Positions 26,525 through 35,826 are shown, counted from the stretch's first letter. The stretch: DNA of 52,129 nucleotides from Bacteroidota bacterium (GCA_017860345.1 JAFNAV010000014.1:1-52129), one strand, 5' to 3'. Numbers and translations: made by a program. Notes: generated by a model not told the origin, from the letters alone.

Positions 26525-29263
26525 TCAGAATTTTATATTATACGATATATAAGGAATAGGTACTCCAAATATTGAGAGCTTATAACCTTTTAACACTCCG
26601 TTTACCGATTTAAAGTAAACAGAGTATACATTATCTTTCCCTGTAAGATTGTAAACGCCCAAAGAAATAGTACTGTGGGTAAGCAAAGTAAGATGATGAC
26701 TGGGTTCAATATTAAACGAAGCATCGATACGAAAAAAATCGGGTATGCGGTATTTATTTCGATCCGAATAATAAACATATTCGCCATTCATATATCCGTA
26801 TTTTGAAACCGGAATAGTTATGGGCCGACCGGTACTATAAAAACAGTTGTACGATAAACTGTAACGATGCGTTATTTTAAAGTTGCCTACCAACTTAAAG
26901 TCATGCGGTTTATCAAAATCAGCAGGATACCAGTCTCCATCATTTACAGGCGAAAGCGTTCTACTATCGCTTTGACGCAGAAAAGTACGTGAATAGGTGT
27001 AACTTATCCACCCATTTAGCCGGCCAGCTGGTTTCTTTAAAATAAATTCCGCACCATAGGCTTTGCCCTGCGTGCCAAGCACATCGGTTTCGATATGCCC
27101 ATTCATAACAAGCACTGCTCCATTGCGATAATCCAGAAAATTATTCATCGTTTTATAATATACTTCAACTGAAGATTCCACCGTATTAGAAACAAAATTT
27201 TTATAAATACCTGCCGCCACCTGCATACCGGTTTGAGGCTTTATATTCACATCGCTCAATTTCCATGTATCGGTAGGAGCCATTACCGTAGAGTTAGATA
27301 TTTTATGAATATATTGCCGCATGGTATTAAACCCGGCTTTAAACGACCAGTCTTTTTTAAAAGCGTATCTCAACGACAATCTGAATTCTGCCCCTTTATA
27401 GGTTTTTAAAACTCCACTTCCTCCGTTTATTGTATCAGTCACGGTGGTTTCGGAAGGCAAATATTGTTCATCATAGCGATAGTAAGTTCGCGGACCGAGT
27501 AATCCAAACAAAGAGTATCTGATACCACCATTCACAGATAACTTATCCGTCACCTCCCATTGATCTGAAATATGCAGTGCCGACTCTACGCCTAAATCAC
27601 GCTGAAGATTTTTATGTTGAGCTATTGAGCCAGAACCTTCAGGGGAATAAGCGCCGGGGTTTAAATTGTAAATCACAGTATTTATACCAAAATTCAATAT
27701 CTGTTTATCGTTAATAATATAACGATAGTCATTTTTAAGAAAAAACTGCGAAACTCCAGACCCGAGATTGTAAGCTGATGCCGCATTATCAGTATTACGT
27801 ATATTGCTCCGATAATCGTCGTAGCCGGCACTCAGGTAGTATGACAGCTGTTTTCCTGAATTATGATCCCATCTGGCAGAGAAATTCATATTTTGATATG
27901 TGAATTTTTCGGTCGGGTCAAAACTATAATGATCTTTACTCATATAACCATTTACCGACAGTTTATTGTTCTCGCTGAAACGATGAATAACCGTTCCGTT
28001 CATATCGTAAAAGCCAGCCTTACCGTCATTAAAACCGCTTTTCTCGGGAATAAGCCTCAGTAACCAGTCGGAATAAGTTGAGCGGGCTCCCACTAAAAAT
28101 GTTGTTTTCTTGCCTACAGGACCTTCCACACTCAGGCGGCTTGTAAGCAACCCTAAGCTGGCCGAACCATGTATCTTGTTACGGTCTCCCTCTCTGCTTT
28201 TAACATCAAGTACCGACGAAATTCTTCCTCCATATTGTGCTGGAATATTGCTCATATATAGTTCTATATCCTGAACTACATCCGGATTAAAAGCCGAAAA
28301 TAAGCCAAACAGATGCGTAGGGTTATATATTGTGCCATCATTCAGAAGTATCAGATTTTGATCAGTAGAACCACCTCTTACATTGAACCCGTTGGAAACT
28401 TCGCCAGCCGATTTTACGCCGGGCAAAGCCATTACAACCTTAAGAATATCCATTTCTCCAAACGCCATAGGAATGTTTTTAATTTCCTTGATTTTAAACC
28501 TCTCAACTCCCATTGTTGTTTCTCTCACATTACTACGCGCACTCGACGTTATGGTTACTTCACTTAATGTTATTTGCTCCTCATCGGCTTCAATATTCAT
28601 TTCTCCTGAAGCGTTTAATCTGAATTGTCTTTTCGTATTTCGCAGGCCAACACCACGTATTTCCATTTCATATTTACCGGCTGCCAGCACAAGTTCGTAT
28701 CGTCCGTTTTTATCAGTTGCTGTACCTGTCTGAGCCAATGGCACATACACAGTAACACCCGGTATGGGCTCACCTGTTTTCAGTTGCGTAATTTTACCGG
28801 TAAGCTTGTATTTCCCAACACCTTCAGAGGGTTTGCCTATTTCGTAAAGTTTATACTCAGAAGTAGCATTAACTACGCTACTACTTTCATCTTGAAATCC
28901 GTATTCATCGGCATCATCCGTTAAATTTTCATCAATTTGAGAAAAGTCAGGTAAGTAAGCTGAGATTACACCTTTTGTGAATATAAAAAAGTCTTTATTA
29001 TACTCCACTACCGAAAATTCGGATTTACCAAAAACCAGATCCAAAGCCTCGTAGGCCGAAATCTCTTTTACATCAATAGAAATAATTGTGGAGTCAATCG
29101 CTGGTTTTTCAGTGAATATGCGATAGCCTGTTGTTTTTGAAATTAAATCAAATAGCAAAGCAGCCTTTTCCTGATGTAGCTGAATACTTATTTTATTTTG
29201 TGGAAGTGCAAATAAAAAAATTGAAGGTAAGATAAAACATATACCAATTAATAGACGCTTCAT
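26525..29263 (-). CDS. TonB-dependent receptor with STN and carboxypeptidase-regulatory domains
   Basis: An outer-membrane receptor of 912 residues. After a signal peptide (about 1-20) comes an STN domain (about 24-95, ISIQLHQEKAALLFDLISKTTGY), the domain that signals to sigma/anti-sigma pairs in FecA-type receptors. A carboxypeptidase-regulatory-like Ig domain follows at about 150-235 (GKITQLKTGEPIPGVTV), then the plug (about 245-355, with NGFNVRGGSTDQNLILLNDG) and a 22-strand-type barrel ending in YISYNIKF with a terminal aromatic residue. It leads a minus-strand set with the DUF4249 lipoprotein and MG2 protein. No sigma or FecR gene is nearby. The substrate is unknown. Confidence 0.93.
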   Translation of the reverse strand: MKRLLIGICFILPSIFLFALPQNKISIQLHQEKAALLFDLISKTTGYRIFTEKPAIDSTIISIDVKEISAYEALDLVFGKSEFSVVEYNKDFFIFTKGVISAYLPDFSQIDENLTDDADEYGFQDESSSVVNATSEYKLYEIGKPSEGVGKYKLTGKITQLKTGEPIPGVTVYVPLAQTGTATDKNGRYELVLAAGKYEMEIRGVGLRNTKRQFRLNASGEMNIEADEEQITLSEVTITSSARSNVRETTMGVERFKIKEIKNIPMAFGEMDILKVVMALPGVKSAGEVSNGFNVRGGSTDQNLILLNDGTIYNPTHLFGLFSAFNPDVVQDIELYMSNIPAQYGGRISSVLDVKSREGDRNKIHGSASLGLLTSRLSVEGPVGKKTTFLVGARSTYSDWLLRLIPEKSGFNDGKAGFYDMNGTVIHRFSENNKLSVNGYMSKDHYSFDPTEKFTYQNMNFSARWDHNSGKQLSYYLSAGYDDYRSNIRNTDNAASAYNLGSGVSQFFLKNDYRYIINDKQILNFGINTVIYNLNPGAYSPEGSGSIAQHKNLQRDLGVESALHISDQWEVTDKLSVNGGIRYSLFGLLGPRTYYRYDEQYLPSETTVTDTINGGSGVLKTYKGAEFRLSLRYAFKKDWSFKAGFNTMRQYIHKISNSTVMAPTDTWKLSDVNIKPQTGMQVAAGIYKNFVSNTVESSVEVYYKTMNNFLDYRNGAVLVMNGHIETDVLGTQGKAYGAEFILKKPAGRLNGWISYTYSRTFLRQSDSRTLSPVNDGDWYPADFDKPHDFKLVGNFKITHRYSLSYNCFYSTGRPITIPVSKYGYMNGEYVYYSDRNKYRIPDFFRIDASFNIEPSHHLTLLTHSTISLGVYNLTGKDNVYSVYFKSVNGVLKGYKLSIFGVPIPYISYNIKF

Positions 29264-29436
29264 TTATATAATTTGATTATTTTCTTTATTAAAAATCTTT
29301 GAATACTTATATATAAAAGGCTGTACTTACTACACAATGAGCAAATAAAACGCTCAGTTATATTATTTAAATAATTGTATCCCGAGCCACACATCAAACT
29401 TTGGCTCCAGACATATTGAATTACAGATAATAATAA

Positions 29437-30126
29437 CTACTCATTACTATTGATGAAATTTAAAGCTGCAATATAAGCTTTATCGGGATTAGCCGAGAAG
29501 TTTAGATGATTTTGACGTACAAAAGCCGACAACGCACGTTTCTGATTTTTAAATATTTTCAGCAATGAGTTTTTTCCTTTTAGTTTATAGTAGGAATTAC
29601 CATCATACAAATAATAGGTAACATATCTTGAAAAATATCGCCTCACTGTAGTATTATCTTTAGCTTCTTCGTAACTCACATTTTGCTTTTTGTATAATTT
29701 ATACGAACCATCGGTAAGTTTTATAACATACGATCCGGCTACAGGCTTGTATAACTCGGTTGGTGGAATAAATACAAATAAACTATCATTTATACGGACA
29801 TGATCAACCCTGCTATTGTCGAGTATTACATTAAACGGTGGATTGGGCGATTGTACAATCAATTCATTACGATATAAATCTATTTTTACCGGAACGTTTT
29901 TATACAAAATGTCATTATATTTTAACTGTGCATTTACATAAGATGAACGACCATAATAAGGATGACCATCAATGGTAAGCGGATATTTAACTTGCTCTTT
30001 GCCGTAAAACAAGGCTACCTGATTACTATAGTGCGAAAAATATCCGGCAACAAGCGAGTCCATCGTCTGCTGCGACATGCCGTAAGTGCAAAAAAACAAC
30101 AAAAGAAAAAGCGTAATATTTCTCAT
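29437..30126 (-). CDS. Exported protein of unknown function
   Basis: A 229-residue protein with a signal peptide (about 1-19, ending GMSQ). The mature part is beta-rich (YVNAQLKYNDILYKNVPVKI, FNVILDNSRVDHVRI) and ends in a basic, helical segment with AYIAALNFINSNE. I do not recognise a family, although the pattern of a small exported protein beside a STN-TonB receptor is common in Bacteroidota. A 22-bp perfect palindrome lies 29-50 bases before its start codon. It is 173 bases upstream of the receptor gene on the same strand and might share a transcript. Confidence 0.7.
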   Translation of the reverse strand: MRNITLFLLLFFCTYGMSQQTMDSLVAGYFSHYSNQVALFYGKEQVKYPLTIDGHPYYGRSSYVNAQLKYNDILYKNVPVKIDLYRNELIVQSPNPPFNVILDNSRVDHVRINDSLFVFIPPTELYKPVAGSYVIKLTDGSYKLYKKQNVSYEEAKDNTTVRRYFSRYVTYYLYDGNSYYKLKGKNSLLKIFKNQKRALSAFVRQNHLNFSANPDKAYIAALNFINSNE

Positions 30127-30154
30127 TTGAAAAATTTTATAAAAAACAACCCAG

Positions 30155-30176
30155 TTTGATGTTATATAACATCAAA
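30155..30176. promoter_or_regulatory. Perfect 22-bp palindrome upstream of the small exported protein
   Basis: Two 11-bp half-sites, TTTGATGTTAT and its exact reverse complement, meet with no spacer. The centre lies about 40 bases before the start at 30126 on the minus strand. It fits a dimeric-regulator operator. It could also form a hairpin in RNA. Confidence 0.55.
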
Positions 30177-30370
30177 TGACCAACAAAATGCTATTTATTC
30201 AAATTATATAAAAAGCATTTTTATACAAAAAACGAAAACAAAGATACAAAATAACTTGATGAACAAATGAGTTAGCATATCCGCATATGATAATTTAACG
30301 TATTTATTATTGTTAATTATATATTATTCCAAATAGAAAGAAAAAGCTAAGAAAAAAACAAGTGCAACTA

Positions 30371-30401
30371 TTTGGTAATCCAAACAAAAAGAGTATTTTT
30401 G
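30371..30401 (+). promoter_or_regulatory. Promoter of the rplM operon
   Basis: TTTG at 30371-30374, a 19-nt spacer, then TATTTTTG at 30394-30401. Both elements fit the Bacteroidota consensus. It is the clearest promoter in the window. Confidence 0.8.
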
Positions 30402-30544
30402 CAGTCCGTTTATTATCCCAGTGTAAAAGATCGTTGATGTATGTGTAAACATCCTGTTTTTGTGCCGATTAGCCTCAGCGAGAACAACGACTAAAACATA
30501 CGATAACGAGAGTTTAATTAATTAAAAAAACATTTTTATAAAAA
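30402..30544 (+). promoter_or_regulatory. Long 5' leader of rplM-rpsI
   Basis: About 135 nt lie between the predicted start of transcription and the GTG of rplM. Short complementary segments are present: CGTTG (near 30434) with CAACG (near 30486), and GTATGT (near 30441) with ACATAC (near 30497), in interleaved order. L13 is known to repress its own operon through the leader in E. coli; whether this leader does so here is inference. Confidence 0.35.
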
Positions 30545-31000
30545 GTGGATACGTTAAGTTATAAAACCATTTCTGCCAACAAAGCTACTGTGCAGAAAGA
30601 ATGGGTAGTGGTGGATGCTACCGATTTGGTATTGGGACGTATGGGCTCTAAAGTTGCAAAACTTTTGCGCGGAAAATACAAACCGAGTTTCACACCTCAC
30701 GTTGACTGTGGTGATAATGTGATTATTATCAACGCAGAAAAAGTACATCTGACCGGAACAAAATGGACAGACAGAATATACTTGAGCCACACCGGCTATC
30801 CGGGCGGACAGCGTGAAATTACTCCCGCTAAATTATTGGCCAAAGATCCTGAAAAGTTGATCAAAAAAGTTGTAAAAGGTATGTTACCAAAAAACAAACT
30901 AGGAGCAAAACTTCTGGGAAATCTTTATGTTTTCGGTGGCGCTGAACACAACATGCAAGCTCAACAACCCAAACAAATCGATTTAAATACACTTAAATAA
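30545..31000 (+). CDS. rplM: 50S ribosomal protein L13 (GTG start)
   Basis: A 151-residue L13. The protein starts with (M)DTLSYKTISANKATV, the same N-terminus as in Bacteroides, and in this window the initiation codon is GTG at 30545; no ATG is available near it. Conserved segments are WVVVDATDLVLGRMGSKVAKLLRGK and VDCGDNVIIINAEKVHLTG. It precedes rpsI by five bases, the standard rplM-rpsI pair, under a strong promoter at 30371-30401. Confidence 0.97.
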   Translation: MDTLSYKTISANKATVQKEWVVVDATDLVLGRMGSKVAKLLRGKYKPSFTPHVDCGDNVIIINAEKVHLTGTKWTDRIYLSHTGYPGGQREITPAKLLAKDPEKLIKKVVKGMLPKNKLGAKLLGNLYVFGGAEHNMQAQQPKQIDLNTLK

Positions 31001-31005
31001 TCAAT

Positions 31006-31392
31006 ATGGAAGTAGTAAATGCCTTAGGAAGAAGGAAAGCAGCGGTTGCCCGCGTTTTCGTAAGCGAAGGAAACGGTAAAATCACTATCAACAAACGTGA
31101 ACTGTCCGTATATTTTCCATCACCCCTTTTGCAATACGTTGTAAAACAACCGTTGAACAAATTAGGTGTTGCTGAAAAATACGACATCAAAGTAAATCTC
31201 GATGGAGGTGGCTTTAAAGGCCAGTCCGAAGCTCTGCGTCTGGCTATTGCCCGTGCATTGGTAAAGATTAACCCCGAAGATAAACCTGCTTTGAAAGTTG
31301 AAGGATTCATGACTCGTGACCCACGCGAAGTGGAACGTAAGAAACCAGGACGTCCAAAAGCACGTAAGAGATTCCAATTCTCAAAACGTTAA
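31006..31392 (+). CDS. rpsI: 30S ribosomal protein S9
   Basis: A 128-residue S9 with the usual N-terminal ALGRRKAAVARV, a GGGFKGQSEALRLAIARAL core and the basic tail ending in KR, which reaches the P-site tRNA anticodon loop. It starts five bases after rplM, so the genes are translated from one message. A structured spacer of 184 bases separates it from rpsB. Confidence 0.97.
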   Translation: MEVVNALGRRKAAVARVFVSEGNGKITINKRELSVYFPSPLLQYVVKQPLNKLGVAEKYDIKVNLDGGGFKGQSEALRLAIARALVKINPEDKPALKVEGFMTRDPREVERKKPGRPKARKRFQFSKR

Positions 31393-31398
31393 TATCTC

Positions 31399-31477
31399 AA
31401 TTTGCCAGTTATTCAATATGCCAATGTGCCGATTCGTTGCACAAACAATGGCAAATTATCCGACTGATTGGCACATT
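31399..31477 (+). repeat. Interleaved inverted repeats between rpsI and rpsB
   Basis: AATTTGCCA (31399-31407) is complementary to TGGCAAATT (31449-31457), and AATGTGCC (31423-31430) is complementary to GGCACATT (31470-31477). The two pairs alternate, so in RNA they could form a pseudoknot or two competing stems. The wording also resembles intergenic repeats rich in GCCAATGTGCC that I recall from Bacteroidota, so it may be a repeat rather than a regulator. Confidence 0.5.
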
Positions 31478-31576
31478 CGTTTAGTATCTAAATTCGCGGG
31501 ACTCATAGACACTGGATGGCTACCCGGGAATTGAATTCTACAAAAGAAGAAAGTAAACAAATTAAAGAAACAAGAA

Positions 31577-32410
31577 ATGTCAAGAACAAATTTTGAACAA
31601 TTATTAGAAGCCGGTTGCCACTTCGGTCACCTCAAACGCAAATGGAATCCTGCTATGGCTCCTTATATCTTTATGGAGCGTAACGACATCCACATCATCG
31701 ATTTGCACAAAACAGTGGTGAAAGTTGATGAAGCTGCTGCCGCGCTAAAACAAATAGCTAAATCGGGCCGCAAGGTACTTTTTGTAGCTACAAAAAAACA
31801 AGCTAAAGACGTTGTTGCCGAAAGAGCTAAGTCGGTTCAGATGCCTTATATTACTGAGCGTTGGGCTGGTGGTATGCTTACCAACTTCCCTACAATCCGT
31901 AAAGCCGTTAAGAAAATGACTACTATCGACAAGATGAGTACTGATGGTACTTTCGATAACATCTCTAAACGCGAAAAACTTCAAATTGCCCGTCAACGTG
32001 AAAAACTCGAAAAGAACCTTGGTTCTATCGCCGATCTTACCCGTCTGCCTTCTGCCCTTTTCGTAGTTGACGTTATGAAAGAACACATTGCTGTAAAAGA
32101 AGCTCAACGTTTGGGTATTCCTGTATTCGGCATTGTGGATACAAACTCTAATCCTTACGGAATTGACTTTGTAATTCCTGCTAACGACGATGCAACTAAA
32201 TCGGTTGATGTAATTCTGAACGCAATGGTTGAAGCTATTCAGGAAGGTTTGGAAGAACGTAAAGTAGAAAAAGTAGATACCGAAGCTACTGAAGCTCCCG
32301 TTATGAAAGAAAAGAAATCGCGTGTTAACAAACGCCCGAGAACTCAAAAAGAAGACGAAGAAGCTTTGAACGCTAACGTAGCTAAAAAATTCATCAAAGA
32401 AGAAGAATAA
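31577..32410 (+). CDS. rpsB: 30S ribosomal protein S2
   Basis: A 277-residue S2. The beginning FEQLLEAGCHFGHLKRKWNPAMAPYIF and the core FVATKKQAKDVVAERAKSVQMPYITERWAGGMLTNF are diagnostic. The C-terminal 40-50 residues form a charged extension (RKVEKVDTEATEAPVMKEKKSRVNKRPRT) longer than in E. coli and usual in Bacteroidota. It precedes tsf, as in most bacteria, although the 183-base gap here holds an inserted repeat. Confidence 0.97.
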   Translation: MSRTNFEQLLEAGCHFGHLKRKWNPAMAPYIFMERNDIHIIDLHKTVVKVDEAAAALKQIAKSGRKVLFVATKKQAKDVVAERAKSVQMPYITERWAGGMLTNFPTIRKAVKKMTTIDKMSTDGTFDNISKREKLQIARQREKLEKNLGSIADLTRLPSALFVVDVMKEHIAVKEAQRLGIPVFGIVDTNSNPYGIDFVIPANDDATKSVDVILNAMVEAIQEGLEERKVEKVDTEATEAPVMKEKKSRVNKRPRTQKEDEEALNANVAKKFIKEEE

Positions 32411-32415
32411 ATAAC

Positions 32416-32578
32416 AGCCCCCTAAATCCTCTCCGCCGTGGCGGAGACTTTAGGTAGTGCAAAATAGAATGAGTTGCGGGTTAATATAATGCTTGTAACT
32501 CATTTTTGTAAAAAATAATTTAACTAATTAATAACAATAATGCTCTTAGAAGTCCTTTTAAGGGGGATTTAGGGAGCC
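32416..32578. repeat. MITE-like element with CCCCCTAAATCC ends between rpsB and tsf
   Basis: AGCCCCCTAAATCC at 32416-32429 is mirrored by GGGGGATTTAGGGAGCC at 32562-32578, giving inverted ends about 160 bases apart. A perfect 7-bp hairpin, CTCCGCC/GGCGGAG, lies at 32431-32446, just inside the left end. The ends resemble CCCCCTAAATCC-type intergenic repeats that I recall from several Bacteroidota, but the family is unnamed here. It has no coding capacity. Confidence 0.65.
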
Positions 32579-32593
32579 AAATTTTATATTATT

Positions 32594-33412
32594 ATGGCAG
32601 TAACAATGGCAGATATTTCGAAATTGCGGACCATGACCGGAGCTGGTATGATGGATTGCAAGAATGCTTTGAACGAAGCTGAAAACGATTTCGAAAAAGC
32701 AGTAGAAATTATCCGTAAAAAAGGACAGGCTGTGGCCGCTAAACGCAGCGATCGTGAAGCTTCTGAGGGTTGTGTTTTAGCAGCTGCCAAAGATGGTTTC
32801 GCTGCAATTATTGCTCTGAAATGTGAAACCGACTTCGTAGCTAAAAATGCTGACTTCGTAGCTCTTACTCAGAGCATCCTCGACGCTGCTCTTCAGGTAA
32901 AAGCAGCTACTTTGGATGATGTGAAAGCTTTGAATCTCGAAGGTCGTACAATTGCTGAACTCGTAATTGACCGTTCGGGTATAACCGGCGAAAAAATGGA
33001 ACTTGATTTTTACGAAACTGTAAGTGGTGGAACTGCTGTTTCTTATATCCACCCGGGCAACAAGCTGGCTACCATTGTAGCTTTTGCAGAAGAAGGCGTT
33101 GAATATCAGGTTGCCCGCGATATAGCTATGCAGGCAGCTGCAATGAATCCCGTTTCGCTGGACCGCAACTCTGTTTCGCAAAAAGTTATCGATACTGAGT
33201 TAGAAATCGGACGTGATAAAGCTCGTCAGGAAGGCAAACCTGAAAACATGCTTGATAAAATTGCTGAAGGCCGTTTGAATAAGTTTTTTCAGGAGTCTAC
33301 ATTACTTGAACAAGCATTCATTAAAGACAACAAAGTTACTGTTTCGGCTTATCTGAAAGCTAATAAAGCTACAGCTACAGCATTTAAACGCGTTACGCTG
33401 AATCAGGAATAA
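32594..33412 (+). CDS. tsf: Translation elongation factor Ts
   Basis: A 272-residue EF-Ts, the nucleotide-exchange factor for EF-Tu. The N-terminal UBA-like domain (about 1-55, ISKLRTMTGAGMMDCKNAL) is followed by the TDFVAKNADF motif (79-88), which inserts into EF-Tu. The rest forms the core domain. It follows rpsB after a MITE-like element. A strong terminator follows the stop codon. Confidence 0.97.
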   Translation: MAVTMADISKLRTMTGAGMMDCKNALNEAENDFEKAVEIIRKKGQAVAAKRSDREASEGCVLAAAKDGFAAIIALKCETDFVAKNADFVALTQSILDAALQVKAATLDDVKALNLEGRTIAELVIDRSGITGEKMELDFYETVSGGTAVSYIHPGNKLATIVAFAEEGVEYQVARDIAMQAAAMNPVSLDRNSVSQKVIDTELEIGRDKARQEGKPENMLDKIAEGRLNKFFQESTLLEQAFIKDNKVTVSAYLKANKATATAFKRVTLNQE

Positions 33413-33442
33413 TACATCTGCCTAACAGTTAGGTGGTTAATG

Positions 33443-33483
33443 AAAAAAAAGCCTTTCGGGAAAAAATCCCGAAAGGCTTTTTT
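33443..33483 (+). terminator. Terminator after tsf
   Basis: A perfect 10-bp stem, GCCTTTCGGG (33451-33460) with CCCGAAAGGC (33468-33477), has an A tract before it and a T run after it. It ends the rplM-tsf group of genes. Confidence 0.95.
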
Positions 33484-33640
33484 GCTTACTTATGCCTCTT
33501 ATTTGCGATTAATATTTCTTTCTTACGTTCAAGTCCGTTTCTTTGAAACTGAGCTAAACAGACTAAGCTCGCTGCAAACGATTGCAATTATATTACCACA
33601 AAAAATGTAGTAAAAACTGCTACATAAATACTTTCATCCA

Positions 33641-33648
33641 TATATTTG
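33641..33648 (+). promoter_or_regulatory. -7 box for the T9SS cargo gene
   Basis: TATATTTG matches TAnnTTTG and lies 30 nt before the ATG at 33679. No clear -33 element was found. Confidence 0.5.
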
Positions 33649-33678
33649 TGGAATTAATTAACCCAAAAATCAAATTAT

Positions 33679-35826
33679 ATGAAAAAACGCTTACTATTTT
33701 TAAGCATGTTCTTTTTTAGTTACATAGCTATGGCACAAGTAGCTGTGTATTGGAGAGCCGATGGCCCAAGCAATGGAAGTTGGGAATATGGGTCGACTTG
33801 CGACGGTTCCGGTACCGATGGTCAATGGTATTACAATAGTTGGGGAGGCAACAGAAGTCGTCCTGACTGTTACAGTAAACACGACATTTATTTCGACAAC
33901 AATGCCATTACAACTATGAATCTCAATGGATTAACCGATTTTGGGGCACGAAGGATATTCTTCACTTCGAATGCCACTTCGCCAAGAACGTTAAGCTCGT
34001 CGGACAACAGAACACTTTGGCTTAGCGCAAATAATGGAAATCCGAAAATTGAGAACAACTCTACCGCCACGCATACTTTCAATGTACCTATTAAGCTGGA
34101 AGCTAACAGCGAGCTTAATCCTGTATCAGGAGGCCTAACGTTTACTTCCTTAATTTCAAACAATGGGTATTGGATTGACATTTGGGGTGGTACCTCAAAT
34201 ACTCTGCTCATATCAGGAGGCCTCACGGGCACAGGTGGATTAAGCGTTAAAAACAATACTTTTGTAAAATACGCATCAGTCACAGCATACACGGGCGACA
34301 CTTATGTAGAAGCCGGCACATTAGAGGTATGTGATGATATGAGTTCAAACAACATTACAGTGAAAAGTGGCTCAAAACTACAGATTAACGGAACTGATGT
34401 AGACATACAAAATCTTATTATCGAAGCTGGTGGTTACGTTGAAATTCTACCCGGAAAGTCACTTACTGTAAACGGAACACTCACCAACAACGGAACACTC
34501 ACCTTGAAGTCTGACGCAACTAACGGTACAGGATCGCTTGTAACCAAAGGTGTAGTTACTAACGGTGGGACAACAAACTACACAATTGAACAATATCTTA
34601 CCGGAGGACGTAATTGGTACATTTCGAGTCCTGTAAGCAATGGCACATTAACAATGGCAGGTTTCGAGAGAAATGAGCCAGGTGCGGGCTGGAATGCAAT
34701 TAGCGCAGGAGCCTCTGCCGCCATTGGGAAAGGCTACGTAGTACAACCGGGTGCTAATGGCAATACTACATTTAGCGGCACGATAAACGACAGCGAGCCC
34801 AGCCTTACTCTATCACGAACTACCGGAGTTGAAAAAGAAGGCTTTAACCTGATTGGCAACCCTTATCCGTCATATCTCGACTGGACTAAAGCATACACCC
34901 AAAACACAAGTATAATGCCTACTTCGACCATGTGGTACAGAACATATACCGGTGGAGCCTATGCTTTCTGGACTGTAAATGGAGCAAGTGGTGTAGGTTC
35001 GCCAACCGACGCAAGCTACATGATACCACCCGCTCAGGCATTCTGGGTGAGAGCTAATGCCAACAATGTAAGCTTCAGTTTCACCAAAGCGATGAGAAGT
35101 CATGCAACCTCAACCAATTTGCTGAAATCCAAAGCAGCAAACAATCCAATATTGTCTATCGCCCGTATTAAAGTTTCAAATAGTATCAATTCCGACGAAA
35201 CGGTACTTTATGTACATCAGAACGCTTCGAATGACCTGGATATGTTTGACTCAGAGAAGATGAGTAATAATGACGCTTCGAGACCGGAAATATTCACTAA
35301 AATTAATTCGGAAGAACTGGCAATTAATGGTATGTCGCACTTACCACTTGACACAGAGATTCCGCTCGGATTCAGAACAGAACAGCAGCACAGTTTTGAA
35401 TTGAGTGTTACCGAATTTGCAGGTTTCGACTCCAATATCAAGCTTGTGATAAAAGACGCAGTGGCGCAAGCTGAGCAAGAACTGTTTTCTGGTCATACTT
35501 ACTCATTTACTTCGGGAAATTGCAATAACACATCGCGTTTCAGCCTGATATTCAAATCGAACAACGCAACTACTGAAAACAAATTACCCGTAGATAATCA
35601 AACATTTGTGTATAAAAACAGCAACAAGCAACTGGTAGTAAAGCTCAACGAATTTGAAAGCAGGTATGCTCAGATAATTATTTATAACACTACCGGACAA
35701 AAAGTGCACGAACAAATTATATCGGCCAACGAAACAGTTATCGGTAAAGAATTAAAAGCAGGAATATATTTTATAAAGATAAAAAACGGAACTGCTGAAA
35801 ACCTGCTGAAGGCCATAATAGAATAA
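33679..35826 (+). CDS. T9SS-sorted surface protein with autotransporter-like repeats
   Basis: A 715-residue protein with a signal peptide (about 1-20, ending AMAQ). Residues 20-60 form a Gly/Trp/Tyr/Cys-rich start. Residues 90-300 are beta-helix-like repeats of the autotransporter/pectate-lyase type (SGGLTGTGGLSVKNNT, then YTGDTYVEAGTLEV and NGTLTNNGTLTLKSD). A central region, about 300-480, is a second beta domain found in Bacteroidota cargo proteins. The last 75 residues form a type A T9SS sorting domain (IIIYNTTGQKVHEQ, ELKAGIYFIKIKNG), so the protein is probably exported through T9SS and anchored at the cell surface. The small peptide gene follows after 25 bases, before any terminator, so the two are probably cotranscribed. 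Confidence 0.87.
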   Translation: MKKRLLFLSMFFFSYIAMAQVAVYWRADGPSNGSWEYGSTCDGSGTDGQWYYNSWGGNRSRPDCYSKHDIYFDNNAITTMNLNGLTDFGARRIFFTSNATSPRTLSSSDNRTLWLSANNGNPKIENNSTATHTFNVPIKLEANSELNPVSGGLTFTSLISNNGYWIDIWGGTSNTLLISGGLTGTGGLSVKNNTFVKYASVTAYTGDTYVEAGTLEVCDDMSSNNITVKSGSKLQINGTDVDIQNLIIEAGGYVEILPGKSLTVNGTLTNNGTLTLKSDATNGTGSLVTKGVVTNGGTTNYTIEQYLTGGRNWYISSPVSNGTLTMAGFERNEPGAGWNAISAGASAAIGKGYVVQPGANGNTTFSGTINDSEPSLTLSRTTGVEKEGFNLIGNPYPSYLDWTKAYTQNTSIMPTSTMWYRTYTGGAYAFWTVNGASGVGSPTDASYMIPPAQAFWVRANANNVSFSFTKAMRSHATSTNLLKSKAANNPILSIARIKVSNSINSDETVLYVHQNASNDLDMFDSEKMSNNDASRPEIFTKINSEELAINGMSHLPLDTEIPLGFRTEQQHSFELSVTEFAGFDSNIKLVIKDAVAQAEQELFSGHTYSFTSGNCNNTSRFSLIFKSNNATTENKLPVDNQTFVYKNSNKQLVVKLNEFESRYAQIIIYNTTGQKVHEQIISANETVIGKELKAGIYFIKIKNGTAENLLKAIIE

